Positions 12,052 through 24,366 of a stretch of DNA of 64,000 nucleotides are shown here, one piece after another. Source of the DNA: Iris pallida. Taxonomy: Eukaryota > Streptophyta > Magnoliopsida > Asparagales > Iridaceae. Under the pieces are notes generated by a model, which made no database searches, was not told the origin of the DNA, and saw only the letters and a list, made by a program, of their open reading frames with translations. Where the stretch lies: the NCBI GenBank assembly GCA_029216955.1, contig JANAVB010010791.1:9411625-9475624 (forward strand), given 5' to 3'. The number at the start of each line of letters is the position of its first letter. Positions within the stretch are counted from its first letter, which is position 1. The position numbers were made by a program, and so were the translations under genes.

Positions 12052-12693
12052 ATTTTTCAATACTCAAAAACTATTTTTAAGACAAGTCCAAAAAGGGTTT
12101 ATTTGTCACCACAACTATGGCTAAAGTGAAACGGTATTTAAGTGTTCTCCGGTGAACCTCTGTTAGCTGGGACAGTACCCCTACAGTAAATCTGAAACAG
12201 TCGCTGTGTAATAAAATTTAATTTATAAAATAATATTAATTATATTTATTAAAATTTAAAATAACTAAACATGGAATTAAATAATTGAAATAAGTTGATG
12301 AAAATAAAGTGGCATGTATTCATTTCTGTCTGAAAAAACATCTCAACAGAACCCCAGGCGAACTCTGACCAAATTTGATCCGAGTTCGGCCCAAGTTCTG
12401 TTGGTGATATGTATTTTAAGTCAGAACCGAGTAGCCCCCATCCTTTCATCTTCTCCAAACCCTCTTTTCACAGCAGCAGCCATGCCCCAACTCTCCAAAC
12501 CCTAGAACTTCTTCAAGCCTTTTCTTCCAACCCCCTCGAAGAAATCTATCCAAATTTTGGATTCGTGCGGAGATTCTCGTTCTCTACAACATACTCCAAT
12601 CTTGAAAGATATAACCTCCTCCTTCCCTCTTTTTCAAGTTCGTAGATTTCATCTCTTTTTAGACACAATACCTACGAACTTCAATCCCTCCAA
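12052..12693 (+). other. C1 spacer between pol and third ORF
   Basis: Noncoding spacer of about 640 bp. A GAACTCTGACC / GAGTTCGGCCC pair at about 12359-12396 resembles the LTR palindromes. Pyrimidine-rich sequence with short ORFs precedes the third-ORF ATG at 12694. Confidence 0.5.
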
Positions 12694-13897
12694 GATGAAG
12701 AAGACCGCAGCCAGTAAAGAGACTTCATCTTCGAATCCTCAAGTAGTTTCACTATTTTCTCCGGTCCAATTGGCCAACGGCGCATATAATAAGTTTTTCT
12801 TTTACAATCATGATCAATTCTTTATGGTACGCAGATTTGTCGGTTCGCAAAATATGCACCGGTGCCCCGATCAAATGGAATGTATTACCTGAATACCGTC
12901 CATTCTTTGAGTCATTAGGGTTGCACCAACTTGTCACTCACCAATATCATATTGCAACCAATGCTATTAGACTGTTTTACTGCAATTTCACTTTGAATAT
13001 TTTTGTTATAAGAACTCGTGTCGGTGGAATTACTATCAAGTTCAATGATGTCCTCTTAGCAAAAATCTTTAGAATTCCTAACGAAGGTGCCCCGCTTGAT
13101 GATATCACTGAATTTGATTTTTCTGTAGGCACAACTTTAAGCAATTTTAAGAACGAACTCTGTTCTCCTGCCCATATTTGTTCTGGCATGTTCAAGGCTG
13201 CTAACGCGAACTTATTTAACTATGAATTGTATCACATCAGCTATTCCACTCTCTTACCCAAATCTACTTTAAAAAATGATGTTACCACCCTTGAACTGTC
13301 TGCCCTTTATCACATTCTTAAGGGTATTCATTTTTCTATCCCGAAGACTGTTATTCAGATGATAGGACGTTGTTACGAAAGGCATAGAAACCTTGCTTAT
13401 GCGATGATTATTCCAATCATCTCCAGCATTTCGATATTAACTTATCCACTTGTGCTCTTGAGTCTGAGCCCAAGTATCTTCAACTGTCTTATCACAGCAT
13501 AGTCGTTCCTCTTGCTCCTCCTACTGCTCCACCTCCTCAGGATTACCTTATGTCTTATGAGGGTATCCATCAGCATCTCTCGGATTTGTGAGCGTATATT
13601 ACTGACACATTTAGGGAACGCGAGTTCTATGATGCCAGCCAGTTTCAGGCTCTCGCCAATTCATTTGTCGACCTCCGATTTGCTCAAACTAGTCATTCTG
13701 CCAGTTCTCTTCCCTGAGATCTAGCTGTATCGGGTTATCGCTATGAGGATGAGGCGGTACGTCATCTCTTTCAGCGCGATAACGCATATGATTGGTACCG
13801 TGGTTCTGGTGCTACTCTACACCCTTCTGGAACTGGTCCATCTGGATATGGTGGTACTGTTGGCGCTGACAATGATGATGACTCTGAGGATTTCTGA
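12694..13897 (+). pseudogene. C1 third ORF downstream of pol (function unknown)
   Basis: An ATG at 12694 opens M-K-K-T-A-A-S-K and runs to about 12830 in one frame, then continues in the frame 12810-13502, and after a change near 13440 in the frame ending D-D-D-S-E-D-F-stop at 13897. The middle holds F-F-E-S-L-G-L, an F-Y-C-N-F segment, and T-R-V-G-G-I-T-I-K-F. This pattern resembles the uncharacterised 'putative plant transposon protein' domain seen in other plant retroelements. A Pro-rich patch and a Gly/Ser-rich acidic tail follow. SIRE-type Copia elements carry an extra ORF in this place, sometimes called envelope-like, but I see no clear signal peptide or transmembrane anchor to support that. 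No function is assigned. Confidence 0.55.
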
Positions 13898-14436
13898 TCT
13901 AGACGTGTGTCTTTTGTCTATATATTTTCTAGTTAGACTCTTTGTTTGTCTATGTTTACTTGGAAATACTCCGACATTCCAAGATAGCATTTATCCTTAT
14001 TTTTTATTTTGCACTGAGACTGTATTACTGGGATGATGTATCTTGAACATCTTTTATGTTTTTCTTAGCATGTTTTCTATTTTAGCTTAGTACTATTTTC
14101 TATCCTTATTTTATGTTGTTTATGTATAGCATTATCTCTTTTAGCTTATGCTTCAACATATAAACTGCCTTTGAAATACATGTTTATCCTTCTTCTTTTT
14201 TTTGTATTTCTTCAACGCTTGCTTCTTATGCATAAAATACGGGGAGTTTTTTTCTTTGCAATTGTTTTGCTAAGTGACAACGGGAGAGAAAATGGATCTA
14301 ACATCTTTTGCAGGAACATGATAATACAGAATTTTTTCTGAGGATACAGTACAGTACCATTATTGAACAAGTATTATTTGATTCCTTTTAAATCGAACGA
14401 TCAAGATGTTATATCGGTCAAGGTTTGTCAATTATC
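13898..14436 (+). other. C1 region between third ORF and polypurine tract
   Basis: T-rich sequence with no recognisable coding content. It ends in the polypurine tract at 14437. Confidence 0.5.
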
Positions 14437-14450
14437 AAAATAGGGGAGAT

Positions 14451-15514
14451 TGTTGGCCCATTGATCATGGTCGAACCTGATTTTAATAATTGATATAACC
14501 ATGTCTCGATATAAGGGCTACTTGGACTACTTGGTCAACTGCTAAAGAACTGCTACCTATCTGATCAAGTCTGAAGCCGTTTTTGTCATATGAGTCTATA
14601 TTTCATATTCAATATAATTTTGATATTTATTGAGTCTAGAAATACTTTGTACACCGAGTCATACTGGCAAATAGGTTATCCCAAATCATTTTCAAAAATA
14701 TCCTATGTTTTGAAAATAGCCTATTTTATAAAAGCTCCTAACTACTTAAACTTTTCAAATAAGCCAAAACCAAAATCTATTTTATAAAACATCCCAAAAA
14801 TTAAAATTGGCCCCAGGGGAATTCTGCCAGAATTCAACCAGAGTTCAGCCAGAATTCGTTTAGTGTCGTTTGGTTTTTGAACTTGGTCCTCCTGCAGTTA
14901 CGGATGCAACGGCTATTTGCCGAGATTCTCTCAAAGAGTTCTGTTCGAATTCTGCACGAATTCTATCAGAATTTTGACTTTGGAAAACCTTTAAATAGAG
15001 AAGGATTTCAATCATTTCAACTCACTCATTCACTTTCTTATATCTTCTCTTTAAGCTTAAACGTCTTCTAAAGTGTTCTAAAAGCTTTTATTTTCAAATT
15101 TCAAGCCAGTTACAATCCTCTAGTCAATTTGTTAGTGCAGTATGGTCTAGAAATTTTAGAGAGATTATAATCAGAGGATTGATTGAAGAAAGACACTTCA
15201 TAATTGAAGTTGTCGAGTACTTCATATCAAAGCTTGCATTGTAGAAGTTGTAAGGACTTCGTAAACTTACGATATTTTCCAATAGTGGATTCATCTGGAA
15301 GCTAGAGTTCTTTTGACTGGAATAGTCCTCACAAGAGTGAAACCAGTATACATCGTCGTCTTTGCGTTTGCTTTCTGATCTCTGTCTTTACATTTTACAT
15401 ACTTGTGATATATTATTTGTGAACTTGTTGCTAACATTTTTAATTAGCTAAATTCTGTTGCCTACTCTATTCACCTCCCCTCTAGAGTATTACGCTTTAT
15501 AATTCGTTCCTACA
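14451..15514 (+). repeat. C1 3' LTR with preceding polypurine tract
   Basis: The 1064-bp copy starts TGTTGGCCCA directly after the purine-rich tract AAAATAGGGGAGAT (14437-14450), which primes plus-strand synthesis in Copia elements. It ends TTCCTACA next to GGTTC. It matches the 5' LTR along its length with scattered substitutions. Confidence 0.9.
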
Positions 15515-15519
15515 GGTTC

Positions 15520-16623
15520 TGTCTACTATTATGGAGAGGATCAGAGCCATACACTCAGGGGATGCCAGACTTTAGCAACTCATAGCAGAGTGTGTGGTAG
15601 GGTGCAAAGCAGAGATGTACATCCATGAGGATGGGATACTCTAATTTGGTAGTCGTCTTTGTGCCAAGCGGAGATATTCGGTACATAATTATGTCAAGGG
15701 CTCACAGTTCTCAATATTCTGTTCATCCAGGAAGGATGAAGATATACCATGATATTCGTGAGCATTTATGGTAGAATGGTATGAAAAGGAAGATAGCTCG
15801 GTTTGTCTCTCCGTGCTTAGTTTGGCAGCAGGTTAAGGTTGAGCATCAGAGACTGGTCAGACTTCTTTAGTCCTTACCAATTTCGAAATGGAAGTGGGAT
15901 CATATTATTATGGACTCGTGACTGGTCTTCCTATAACCCCGACTAGTAAAGATGTCATTTAGGTTATAGTGGATCAACTCATGAAGGTTGTTCACTTTCT
16001 ACCTTTTAGAGTTGGTCACTCTATAGAGCAGTTGGCCGAGATGTAAATGAGGCTTGTCAGATTGCATGGGGTGCCAGTTAGCATAGTCTCAGATTGGGAT
16101 TCCAGATTCATTTTTCAATTTTGGCAATCTTCAGCAGAGTATGGGTACCCGATTGAGTTTTAGTTCAGCATACCATCCCTATACATATGGTCAGTCGGAG
16201 CGTAGTCAGACTTTGGAGGATATGCTTCGATCATGCACTCTTGATTCAGTGGTTCTTGGGAGGATCACTTGTACTTGGTGGAGTTCTCTTACAATAACAG
16301 CTTTCATGCGAGCATTCAGATGGCACCTTTTGAGGCTTTGTGTGGTAGGATATGTAGGTCACCCCTAGCTTGGGATGACATTGAAGAAAGACAGATCCTT
16401 GGTCCAGAGTTGATTGGGACAGATTATGAAGCATCTCATAGTGGCTTAGGATCGGCAGCATCATTAGGCAGACCAGCATCGACGTCATCTTGAGTTCTCT
16501 GTCGGCGACCACGTATTTATTCAGATTTTGCCTACCCGTGGGGTCATCAAGTTTGGTGTAGGGGAAAGCTTAGTCCCATATTTATTGGGTCGTTCGATAT
16601 TCTTGAGCGAGTAGGAGATGTAT
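15520..16623 (+). pseudogene. G1 integrase remnant
   Basis: This resumes G1 after C1. The HHCC zinc-binding region is degraded (H-P-G-R-M-K near 15725, then a C-x-x-W-Q-Q-V-K-x-E-H-Q block near 15820). The catalytic core shows V-D-Q-L-M-K-V-V-H-F-L near 15969-16001, S-D-W-D-S-R-F near 16090-16110 and G-Q-S-E-R at 16192-16206. A further frame (16269-16493) gives F-S-Y-N-N-S-F-H-A-S-I-Q-M-A-P-F-E-A-L-C, typical of plant Gypsy integrase. Many TAG/TGA codons and at least two frame changes are present. The piece is cut at 16623 by G2, with TGTAT (16619-16623) as the duplicated target. Confidence 0.8.
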
Positions 16624-18677
16624 TATAAATCCGCTAAAATTTCATTCTAGTTTTATTTATTTATTTCATTTTGGTTTTATACATCAAGTATGAATACGTA
16701 TATACGAAGTATTTTAATTATTTTATACAATAATTTTATTATTGGATTTTTATAAATACAGAAATAACTATTTTGTTTCGATATAATATAAGTAAATATT
16801 TTTTATATTTGTTCGAGTATAAATATGTCATCCTAAATTTGCCAAACTTATATTTATTAATATAGAAATACTTTTTATTTGATATACAAGTATAGGTACT
16901 AATTTCGAAAATAATATTTATGTAATTAGTTTGTACTATTTGCATGCGATGTACATGAAAATAAATTTATGTATATTTTGTAAAACTTTAGTTTTAGAAA
17001 AAAAACTAGAATTGTTATAAAGTATTTTAAATTAATTAGAATTATCTTTTAATTTATAAAAAGATATTTTAAATTTATTTGTTGTAATCTAAATCAGGAG
17101 TAGATTTTTTTGGATTAGATTTTAAATAGTTTTAAATTAAAGATGAGATTATCTAGTTTTAAATTTGGATTAGATTTTATTGGAATGGTTTTAAATAGAT
17201 TTAAATTAATGTGAGATTTATTAAGTGGGATTTAAATCGTTCCTAATCTTTATCTAATTCGGATTCCTCCACCCTATTTATAGGGGAGCCTTTCCGTTAT
17301 TTTTTTCCATAAATTTTTCTACCACCGTTGCGTGTGCACCGTGTCAGCACCCATCCTCTTCATTTCAGCCTGTGTTCACCTCGGGTACGACCCCGCGTGT
17401 CTTTTTTCTATCACAATTCCTTTCTTGTTTGTCCAAAATACCCAAATTCGTTATAAAAATAAGCCGGGGCTGTAGCAACTTTGAAGAGCCATAACTTCCA
17501 ACTCTAGATTTTGTTTCACCTCCAGTTTTTTTTTATTTGAACCATATTGAGGTTAGCTTCGATAATCTATAATTTATATTAGAAATTTTGTAATATATTT
17601 TTCAAAAATTATTTGAGTTCTAGTTGTCCAAAAATTGACGCGTCACACTATTTTTTAGTTGTGATCCGTTTGATGTTTCAAAAAGCTGACATGATGATCT
17701 ATAGCAAGCAAATTTTTTAGAAATTATTTTTAAAGTTTAAATTTTAATTTGGGCTAATGTATATTTATATTATTTTATGGTATTTAAAATAAGTTTTGAC
17801 CTGAAAATAGTATTGTAATATTTTCTAATTAATTGAATTATAGTTTTTTTTTTCTAAAAATGATATTCCAAGATTTTTAAAGTATTTTTCTAAAATTATT
17901 TTAAATAATCAAAATAGTATTTTCTAAATTAAAAATTATTTTTAATTATGTATTTATCTAAATATTTTGGGGTAATAAAATAGAGTTTTCAAGTATTATA
18001 AATATTTTTCTAAAAATAGTATATGTATTACTTACACCATTCTCATTGATTATCAATTCTTGACCATGACTAATCGTATTTCCTGTTCTCTTATGAAATT
18101 GAACTTTCTTATATCAACCCTAGCTAATTTGACTGTTCTAGACTCGATAGAACAGTCGGTCCCATCATCAGAGGCCTTCTTATGAAGTTTTATTACCAAA
18201 CTAAAATTTTGTGCTATCATGGTCATCGTACCAGACCAGGTGTCACTACCAGGCAAGATACCTTGCCATCTACTTTCGATTTAATTTAGCTTATGTATTG
18301 CATATATTTATTTATTAGTTATTTTTTGCAAAATAAATTGTGCTACATAGTCATATTGAGATGCAGTTTTACTATCTAGTTCTATTTTCTGTTACTTAAC
18401 TATTTATATGCACACTAACCTAGATTTAAGAGACCACCCCTCATTTGTGTTGCCTTCATTGGCCTTAACATGTTTATGCCACGAAGTCGTGAGTCGCATA
18501 TAGATCTCGAACTTGTGTAGTTGGCTGGCCATGGTACATATAGCCGTACGATAGGATTTAACTGCTAAAAGTTTGCTGCATGATTAATTTGACTTAGCGG
18601 TTAATATAGGTTATACATGATGTGGCTACAACACAGATAGACATGGAGTGGGGAGGACATTTTCTTAGTGTAGGACT

Positions 18678-19489
18678 TGTTGGAGTGGGTAGGGTTCCCA
18701 ACCTATGTGGAGAAGATCCCGGAGTGCGACGAGCTCCGTCTGTGTGTCAGAGAAGCTCGGAGAGGTGACGAGGCCATTCGGAGATGAAGCAGAAACTCAG
18801 GAGCCACCAGATCACATACTGGAACAGGGGAGACAGAGTACAGGTCGAACTCTGCCCCCACACAGAGTTCTGGCCGAACTCTACCCCCACATAGAGTTCT
18901 GGCCGAACTCTGCCTATTGGTTCCAGGACTGTTCTGGTTACCAAACACAGAGTTCTGGCCGAACTTTGTGTCATCGGGGCTGAAGCATTTTTCAGGGTGA
19001 TTGATCACCATTGGATTGTATCCTACGGTCCAGGTTTTACTGCAGAATAGGGGTTTATACATGGTTATTCCTAACCCTAATCATAATATAACAAAGAACA
19101 AAAAAAGAAAAAAGAGGCAAGAGTGTCATTGCAACTTTGGGAGAGAAGAAGGAGGATTGAAGGCCATTTTCCAAGGAAGATCGTATTCGGGTAATATCTA
19201 CTCGTCGTCTTTGTTCTTCGTAGCCTTGTAATCATTATTCTTGCTTCTAAGTGTTGTGGGGATCCGATTTGGATCGAGAGACGTTTGTAGAGGGTATACT
19301 CCTTTGTTTCATTAGTGAAGGCTTCTTCGGGTTGGACTCCGATCGTCCCGTAGTTTTTCTCGCAAGAGTTTTTCATATCAAAAATTCTCTGTGTCTGTGT
19401 GGTTTGTTTTGGTTCGTGTATTGTATTGCTCGATTCTCTCGCAGGTACTCTCTAGTTTGGGAAAAGGTTTCCATATTTCTTTTCCAACA
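18678..19489 (+). repeat. C2 5' LTR with palindromic repeats
   Basis: The LTR is 812 bp. U3 contains three near-identical 19-21-bp palindromic units, arms AGAGTTC and GAACTCT around TGGCC, at 18864-18882, 18893-18911 and 18949-18967 (the last decayed on its right arm), and a half unit at 18844-18854. The 3' LTR carries only two. The LTR is otherwise close to 23602-24366. Confidence 0.9.
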
Positions 19490-19492
19490 AAG

Positions 19493-19505
19493 TGGTATCA
19501 GAGCC
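19493..19505 (+). other. C2 primer-binding site
   Basis: TGGTATCAGAGCC begins four bases after the LTR end, an exact match to the standard plant Copia site complementary to the 3' end of initiator methionine tRNA. Confidence 0.92.
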
Positions 19506-19560
19506 AGGTTCTGGAATTCAGAAGGGTGTCAGGAGTTGACAAGAAAACTAGAGAGGAGAG

Positions 19561-20815
19561 ATAGACGTGAAGCCGATGCACATGATGAACCTAAACGGCA
19601 CCAACTATCATTATTGGCAGAGCAAGATGAAAGATTTGTTGTTCGTCAAGAAGCTGCATCTTCCAGTATTTTTATCCGAGAAGCCCAGTAATAAATCCAA
19701 GAAGGACTGGAAATTCGAGCATATATAGGTGTGCAGATATATCAGGCAGTTCGTTGACGAGAATGTGTACAACCACGTTGCCAATATCGAGAACACGAAG
19801 ACCTTATGGGATAAGTTGGAATCTTTGTACGCGAAGAAGATCGGGATAAACAAGTTGTTCCTGATCCGGACGATAATGGGTCTGCGGTACAAAGATGGGG
19901 CATCTATTACGGATCACTTGAGTGATTTCCAGGGTGTGGTTGACCAGCTATCTTCGATGGGAGTCAAGTTTGACGACGAGGTTCAAGGACTATGACTGCT
20001 GTATACATTGCCAGATTTATGGGAGACTGTACGAGTATCTATGATCGCTTCTGCTCCAGAGGGTGTGGTCAGTCTGGAGTTTGCCAAGAGCGGGGTGCTG
20101 AATGAAGAGATACGGAGGCGTTCTCAGGGCACTTCATCCATATCCTACCACTCAAAGGCACTAGTTTCAGAGAGCTGTGGAAGAGGCAAAAGCAGGGGTC
20201 CAGGTGGTGGCAAAGACAAGAGCAGGGGGAAGTCCAAGGGTCGGTACGAGGACTCGGAGTGTTACCACTGTGGCAAGAAGGGCCATATCATGCGAAACTG
20301 TTTTGCTTGGAAGAGAGAGAAGAAGGACGACAAGGGGAAGCAAGATGAGAACACTACAGCGACAGCCTCGATACATAGAGGTGATGTGATCATCGTAGGT
20401 GATGAGGTTTCACAAACCTCGCCTGCGATGACAAATTCTTGGCTGGTGGACTTAGGGGCTTCAGCGCATGTATCTCACAATAGGGCACTATTTGCTACTT
20501 ATACAACAGGCGACTGTGGAGTGTTGAAGATGGGCAATGGAGATGTGTCGAAGGCGGCTGCCGTTGGAGATGTACATTTGAGAACAAAGACGGGTGCAGT
20601 TCTTATTCTCAAAGATGTTCGTCATGTCCCTGATATATGTTTCAACCTGGTGTCGATTGGAAGGTTGGATGATGAGGTATTCTTCAGTCTCTTCGAGAAT
20701 AGTCAATGGAAGCTTTCCAAAGGTTCGATGGTGATTTCCAGAGGAAGCAAGAAGTTTGGTCTCTACTATATGGAGGGGAGCGCACAGGGGGCACAGGAGG
20801 AACGCCATCAGTGAT
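19561..20815 (+). pseudogene. C2 gag and protease
   Basis: By comparison with C3 the start codon should be at 19561, but it reads ATA, so translation initiation is lost. The gag body has L-N-G-T-N-Y-H-Y-W-Q near 19588 and stops at about 19726 and 19993. A zinc knuckle C-Y-H-C-G-K-K-G-H-I-M-R-N-C (20260-20301) is intact. The protease motif at 20449-20460 is D-L-G-A; C3 has the normal D-S-G-A. The long frame 20008-20814 then ends in a frameshift near 20800 leading into the integrase frame. A dead polyprotein of otherwise ordinary Tork type. Confidence 0.85.
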
Positions 20816-22077
20816 GCGTCTACCGAGTTGTGGCACAGGTGGCTCGGCCATATCAGCGAGAAGGGGATAAGCGACTTGGTAAACATGAAGATGATTTCAG
20901 GGCTCAAATCTACAAAGTTGGAGAAGTGCACGCACTGCTTAGCTGGAAAGCAAAATAGGGTGTCTTTCCAAAGTCACCCAAGTTCAAGGAAGTCGGCGTT
21001 GCTCGAGTTGATTCACTCGGATGTCTGCGGTCCTATAAAGGTAAAATCTATTGGTGCTACTTCTCACTTTGTAACTTTTATTGATGACTGTTCAAGGAAG
21101 GTTTGGGTCTATGCTTTAAAGACCAAGGATCAGGTGCTGCCTACTTTCAAAGAGTTTCAGGCCTCTGTTGAAAGAGAGACGGGCAAAAAGTTATTGTGTG
21201 TTCAGTCCGACAACGGCGGCGAATACATCGGTCCCTTTGATGCTTATTACAGATAGCAGGGGATACGATACCAGAAGGCTCCACCCAAGACACCTCAGCT
21301 CAATGGTGTAGCGGAGCGTATGAACAGGACACTGATGGAGAGCGTGCGGTGTTTGCTGTCAAAAGAAAACTTGCCAGGCAGTTATTGGGGTGAGGATCTT
21401 CTCATAGCTCCTTATGTTATTAATTTATCTCCTAGTGCTCCTTTGTAGGGTGATGTGCCTAACAAAGTATGGTACGGTAAAGAGCCGTCATAAAATCACC
21501 TGCGAGTGTTTGGCTGTAAGGCCTTCGTGCATATACTGAAGGACAAGAGGTCCAAACTTGAGCCGAAGACGAGGTGATGCATCTTTGTCGGCTATGGTCG
21601 GGATGAGTTTGGCTATAGACTCTACGACCCGGTGGGAAAAAGCTTTACAGAAGCAGGGACGTAGTATTCGTCGAGGATCAGACCATAACCAACACTCAGG
21701 ATTCCGAAACGCCTTCTAAGGCTGAGGAATTGCCTGAGTTAGAGTCATTTCGCTTCGAGCAATTTTCAGAGGACATCGCAGAGGATCCAATTATAGGGGA
21801 GCCAGTATATGGAGTTGCTCCCAACCTTAATCATCAGCCTGCTGATGGTGGTCAGGGTATCCCTCAGGAGGATGAGCATGCCGAGGAGGCAGTTCCTGAA
21901 GAGGAGGAGGCTGTTGGTATACAGCCAGCACCAGTGGCTCCACTGAGAAGGAGCGACAGAGAGCGTCGACCATCTACGAAATACTCACCGAGTGAGTATA
22001 TGCTACTGACTGATGGGAGAGAGCCCAAAAGCTTTGCAAAGGCTATGGAAGACGAACATAGACAGGAGTGGATGTAG
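20756..22077 (+). pseudogene. C2 integrase and linker
   Basis: The GAG-pre domain has L-W-H-R-W-L-G-H-I-S at about 20827-20856, with zinc-binding C-T-H-C near 20929. All three catalytic blocks of the core remain: H-S-D-V-C-G-P near 21014-21034, S-D-N-G-G-E-Y near 21208-21228, and N-G-V-A-E-R-M-N-R-T near 21303-21332. Stops occur at 21254-21256 and several later sites (for example 21446 and 21491), with a frameshift before the acidic linker 21730-22077. That linker is rich in Glu/Pro and ends just before RT at a TAG (22075-22077). Confidence 0.85.
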
Positions 22078-22080
22078 GCT

Positions 22081-23584
22081 ATGCAGGAGGAGATGAGTTC
22101 CTTATACGCCAATTCTACTTATGAGCTGGTACGGTTGCCAAAGGGCAAGAAGGCTTTGAAGAATCGATGGAGGTTTAGAGTGAAGCAAATGGATGGTGCT
22201 ACTCGCCCTCGATACAAAGCAAGGCTGGTAGTTAAAGCCTACGGTCAGCAGAAAGGTGTAGATTATGATGAGATCTTTTTGTTTGTCGTCAAGCATTCGT
22301 CTATTCGGATGGTGCTAGCATTGGCAGCCAATCTCGACTTGGAGGTCGAGCAGATGGACGTGAAGACGGCATTCCTCTATAGTGATCTTGAGGAGGAGTT
22401 ATACATGGAGCAGCCAGAGGGATTCTGTGAGAAGGGCAAGTCACATTTGGTCTGCCGGTTGAGAAAAAGCTTGTATGGTCTGAAGCAGGCTCCGAGGCAG
22501 TGGTACAGGAAGTTTGAGTCATTTATGGGGGAGCATGGTTATGCACGGACGACGTCGGATCACTATGTATTTATGAGGTATTTTATCGAGGATGATTTCA
22601 TTATTTTATTACTCTATGTTGATGATATGCTATTAGTGGGTCGGAATGCCACTAGGATAGCGGAGTTGAAGCGCCAACGGGGCGCAGCCTTCTCTATAAA
22701 GGATTTAGGTACAGCAAAGATTATTCTTGGGATGGAGATCAGCCGAGAGAGAGATTCCAAGCTGCTACACTTGTCTCAAAAGAAGTACATTCACCGGGTT
22801 CTTCAGCATTTCGGGATTGACGGATCGAAGAAAGTGAGTTGCCCCCTTGCGGCCCACTTTAAGTTCACTGAGGAGCAGTATCCATCTATCGAGAACAAAA
22901 GGAAGATATGGAGCGGGTTCCATATGCTTCAGCTGTGGGGAGCCTTATGTATGCTATGGTGTGTACGAGGCCAGACATTGCTCATGCAGTTGGCACAGTT
23001 AGTAGGTATCTTTTAAATCCTGGAAGGACACATTAGAGTACGGTCAAGTAGATTCTATGATACCTTCAGGGCACTGCCGATTGGAGACTTTCTTTTGGTG
23101 GTGATGAGCCGAAGCTGGTTGGGTATACCGATGCTGATATAGCTGGAGATGTAGACACGAGACGATCGACTTCGGGCTATGTAATGATGTTTGCTGGAGG
23201 AATGGTATCATGGCAGTCGCGGTTGCAGAAGTGTGTTGCCTTGTCGACAACAGAGGGGAATATATTGCGGCGACGGAGGCTTGCAAGGAGCTACTGTGGA
23301 TGAAGAAGCTGTTATAGGAAATGGGGCTGAAGAAAGAGCAGTATACTTTGCTTTACGACAGTCAGAGTGCTATTCACCTTGTAAAAAACCAGACATTTCA
23401 TAGTCGGTCCAAACACATCGAGACTTGGTATCATTGGATACGGGATGTGGTTGAAAAGAAGGACGCGGCACTTGAGAAGTTTCATACTGATGACAATGGA
23501 GCGGACATGCTCATGAAGGTTCTACCGAGGGAGAAGTTTGAGTACTGTAGACAGATCATCGAGATGACGACCTCCTCCACCTAG
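22081..23584 (+). pseudogene. C2 reverse transcriptase and RNase H
   Basis: The frame 22081-23016 covers most of RT: Y-K-A-R-L-V-V-K-A-Y-G, M-D-V-K-T-A-F-L, L-Y-G-L-K-Q-A-P-R-Q-W, and the intact catalytic box Y-V-D-D at 22615-22626. A single-base change shifts the frame near 22910, so the RT end and RNase H are split. RNase H is recognisable by G-Y-T-D-A-D near 23121 and, in the frame 23321-23584, by L-Y-D-S-Q-S-A-I-H-L-V and the terminal M-L-M-K-V-L-P. Non-functional because of the frame breaks, although the RT catalytic residues persist. Confidence 0.87.
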
Positions 23585-23601
23585 TTGTAAAAGGGGATAT
23601 T

Positions 23602-24366
23602 TGTTAGAGTGGATGGGGTTTCCAACCTATATAGAGAAGACCCCAGAGTGCGACGAGTACCGTCTGTGTGTCAGAGAAGCTCGGGGAGGTGACGAGGCCA
23701 TTCGGAGATGAAGCAGAAACTCAGGAGCCACCAGATCACATACTGGAACAGGGGAGGCAGAGTTCTGGCCGAACTCTACCTTTTGGTTCCAGGACTGTTC
23801 TGGTTGCCAAACACAGAGTTCTGGCCGAACTCTGTGTCGTCGGGGCCGAAGCATTTTTTAGGGTGATTGATCACCATTGGATCGTATCCTACGGTCCAGG
23901 TTTTACTACGGATTAGAGGGTTTATACATGGTAATTCCTAACCCTAATCACAATATAACATTGAAGAACAAAAGAGAAAAAAGAGGCAAGAGTGCCATTA
24001 CAACTTTGGGAGAGAAGAAGGAGGATTGAAGGCTATTTTCGAAGGAGGATTGTGTTCAGGTAATATCTACTCGTCGTCATTGTTCTTCGTAACCTTGTAA
24101 TTATTATTCTTGCTTCTAAGTGTTGTGGGGATCCGATTTGGATCGGAAGAAGTTTGTAGAGGGTGTACTCCTTTATTTCATTAGTGAAGGCTTCTCCGGG
24201 TTGGACTTCGATCGTCCCGTAGTTTTTTCCGCAAGGGTTTTCCACGTCAAAAATTCTCTGTGTCTGTGTGGTTTGTTTTGGTGTTTTGGTTCATGCATTG
24301 TATTGCTCGGTTCTCTCGCAGGTACTCTCTAGTTTGGGGAAAGGTTTCTACGTTTCTTTTCCAACA
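23602..24366 (+). repeat. C2 3' LTR with polypurine tract
   Basis: The 765-bp LTR follows the purine tract AAAAGGGGATATT (23589-23601). It is about 47 bp shorter than the 5' copy, mainly because one palindromic unit is missing; the remaining two are at about 23760-23780 and 23815-23835. Confidence 0.9.

Larger units (their letters stand above)
5973..15514 (+). mobile_element. C1: Copia retrotransposon, SIRE/Maximus-like layout, 9.5 kb, TSD GGTTC
   Basis: The full structure is visible: 5' LTR 5973-7030, primer-binding site at 7033, gag, protease, integrase, RT, RNase H, a further ORF (12694-13897), polypurine tract 14437-14450, and 3' LTR 14451-15514. The 5-bp duplication GGTTC flanks it at 5968-5972 and 15515-15519. 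Order PR-IN-RT-RH marks it as Copia. The roughly 1-kb LTRs, a long gag with coiled-coil character and an extra ORF after pol fit the SIRE lineage; that lineage call is inference. Several catalytic residues are lost (protease, integrase, RT) and many stops and frameshifts are present, so it is dead by sequence. Confidence 0.9.
18678..24366 (+). mobile_element. C2: Tork-type Copia retrotransposon, 5.7 kb, TSD GGACT
   Basis: LTRs are 18678-19489 and 23602-24366, both starting TGTT and ending CCAACA. GGACT flanks the element at 18673-18677 and 24367-24371. A primer-binding site, gag-pol and a polypurine tract lie between. The protein resembles tobacco Tnt1-type polyproteins. It is a sister of C3 (43028-48576, opposite strand), with near-identical coding sequence but a different U3. 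The start codon is lost and several stops and frameshifts break gag-pol, so it is non-autonomous now. Confidence 0.92.

Noticed and set aside
12694..13897. Calling the C1 third ORF a viral envelope gene
   Set aside because: No clear signal peptide, transmembrane anchor or glycoprotein pattern; the resemblance is to an uncharacterised plant transposon domain.
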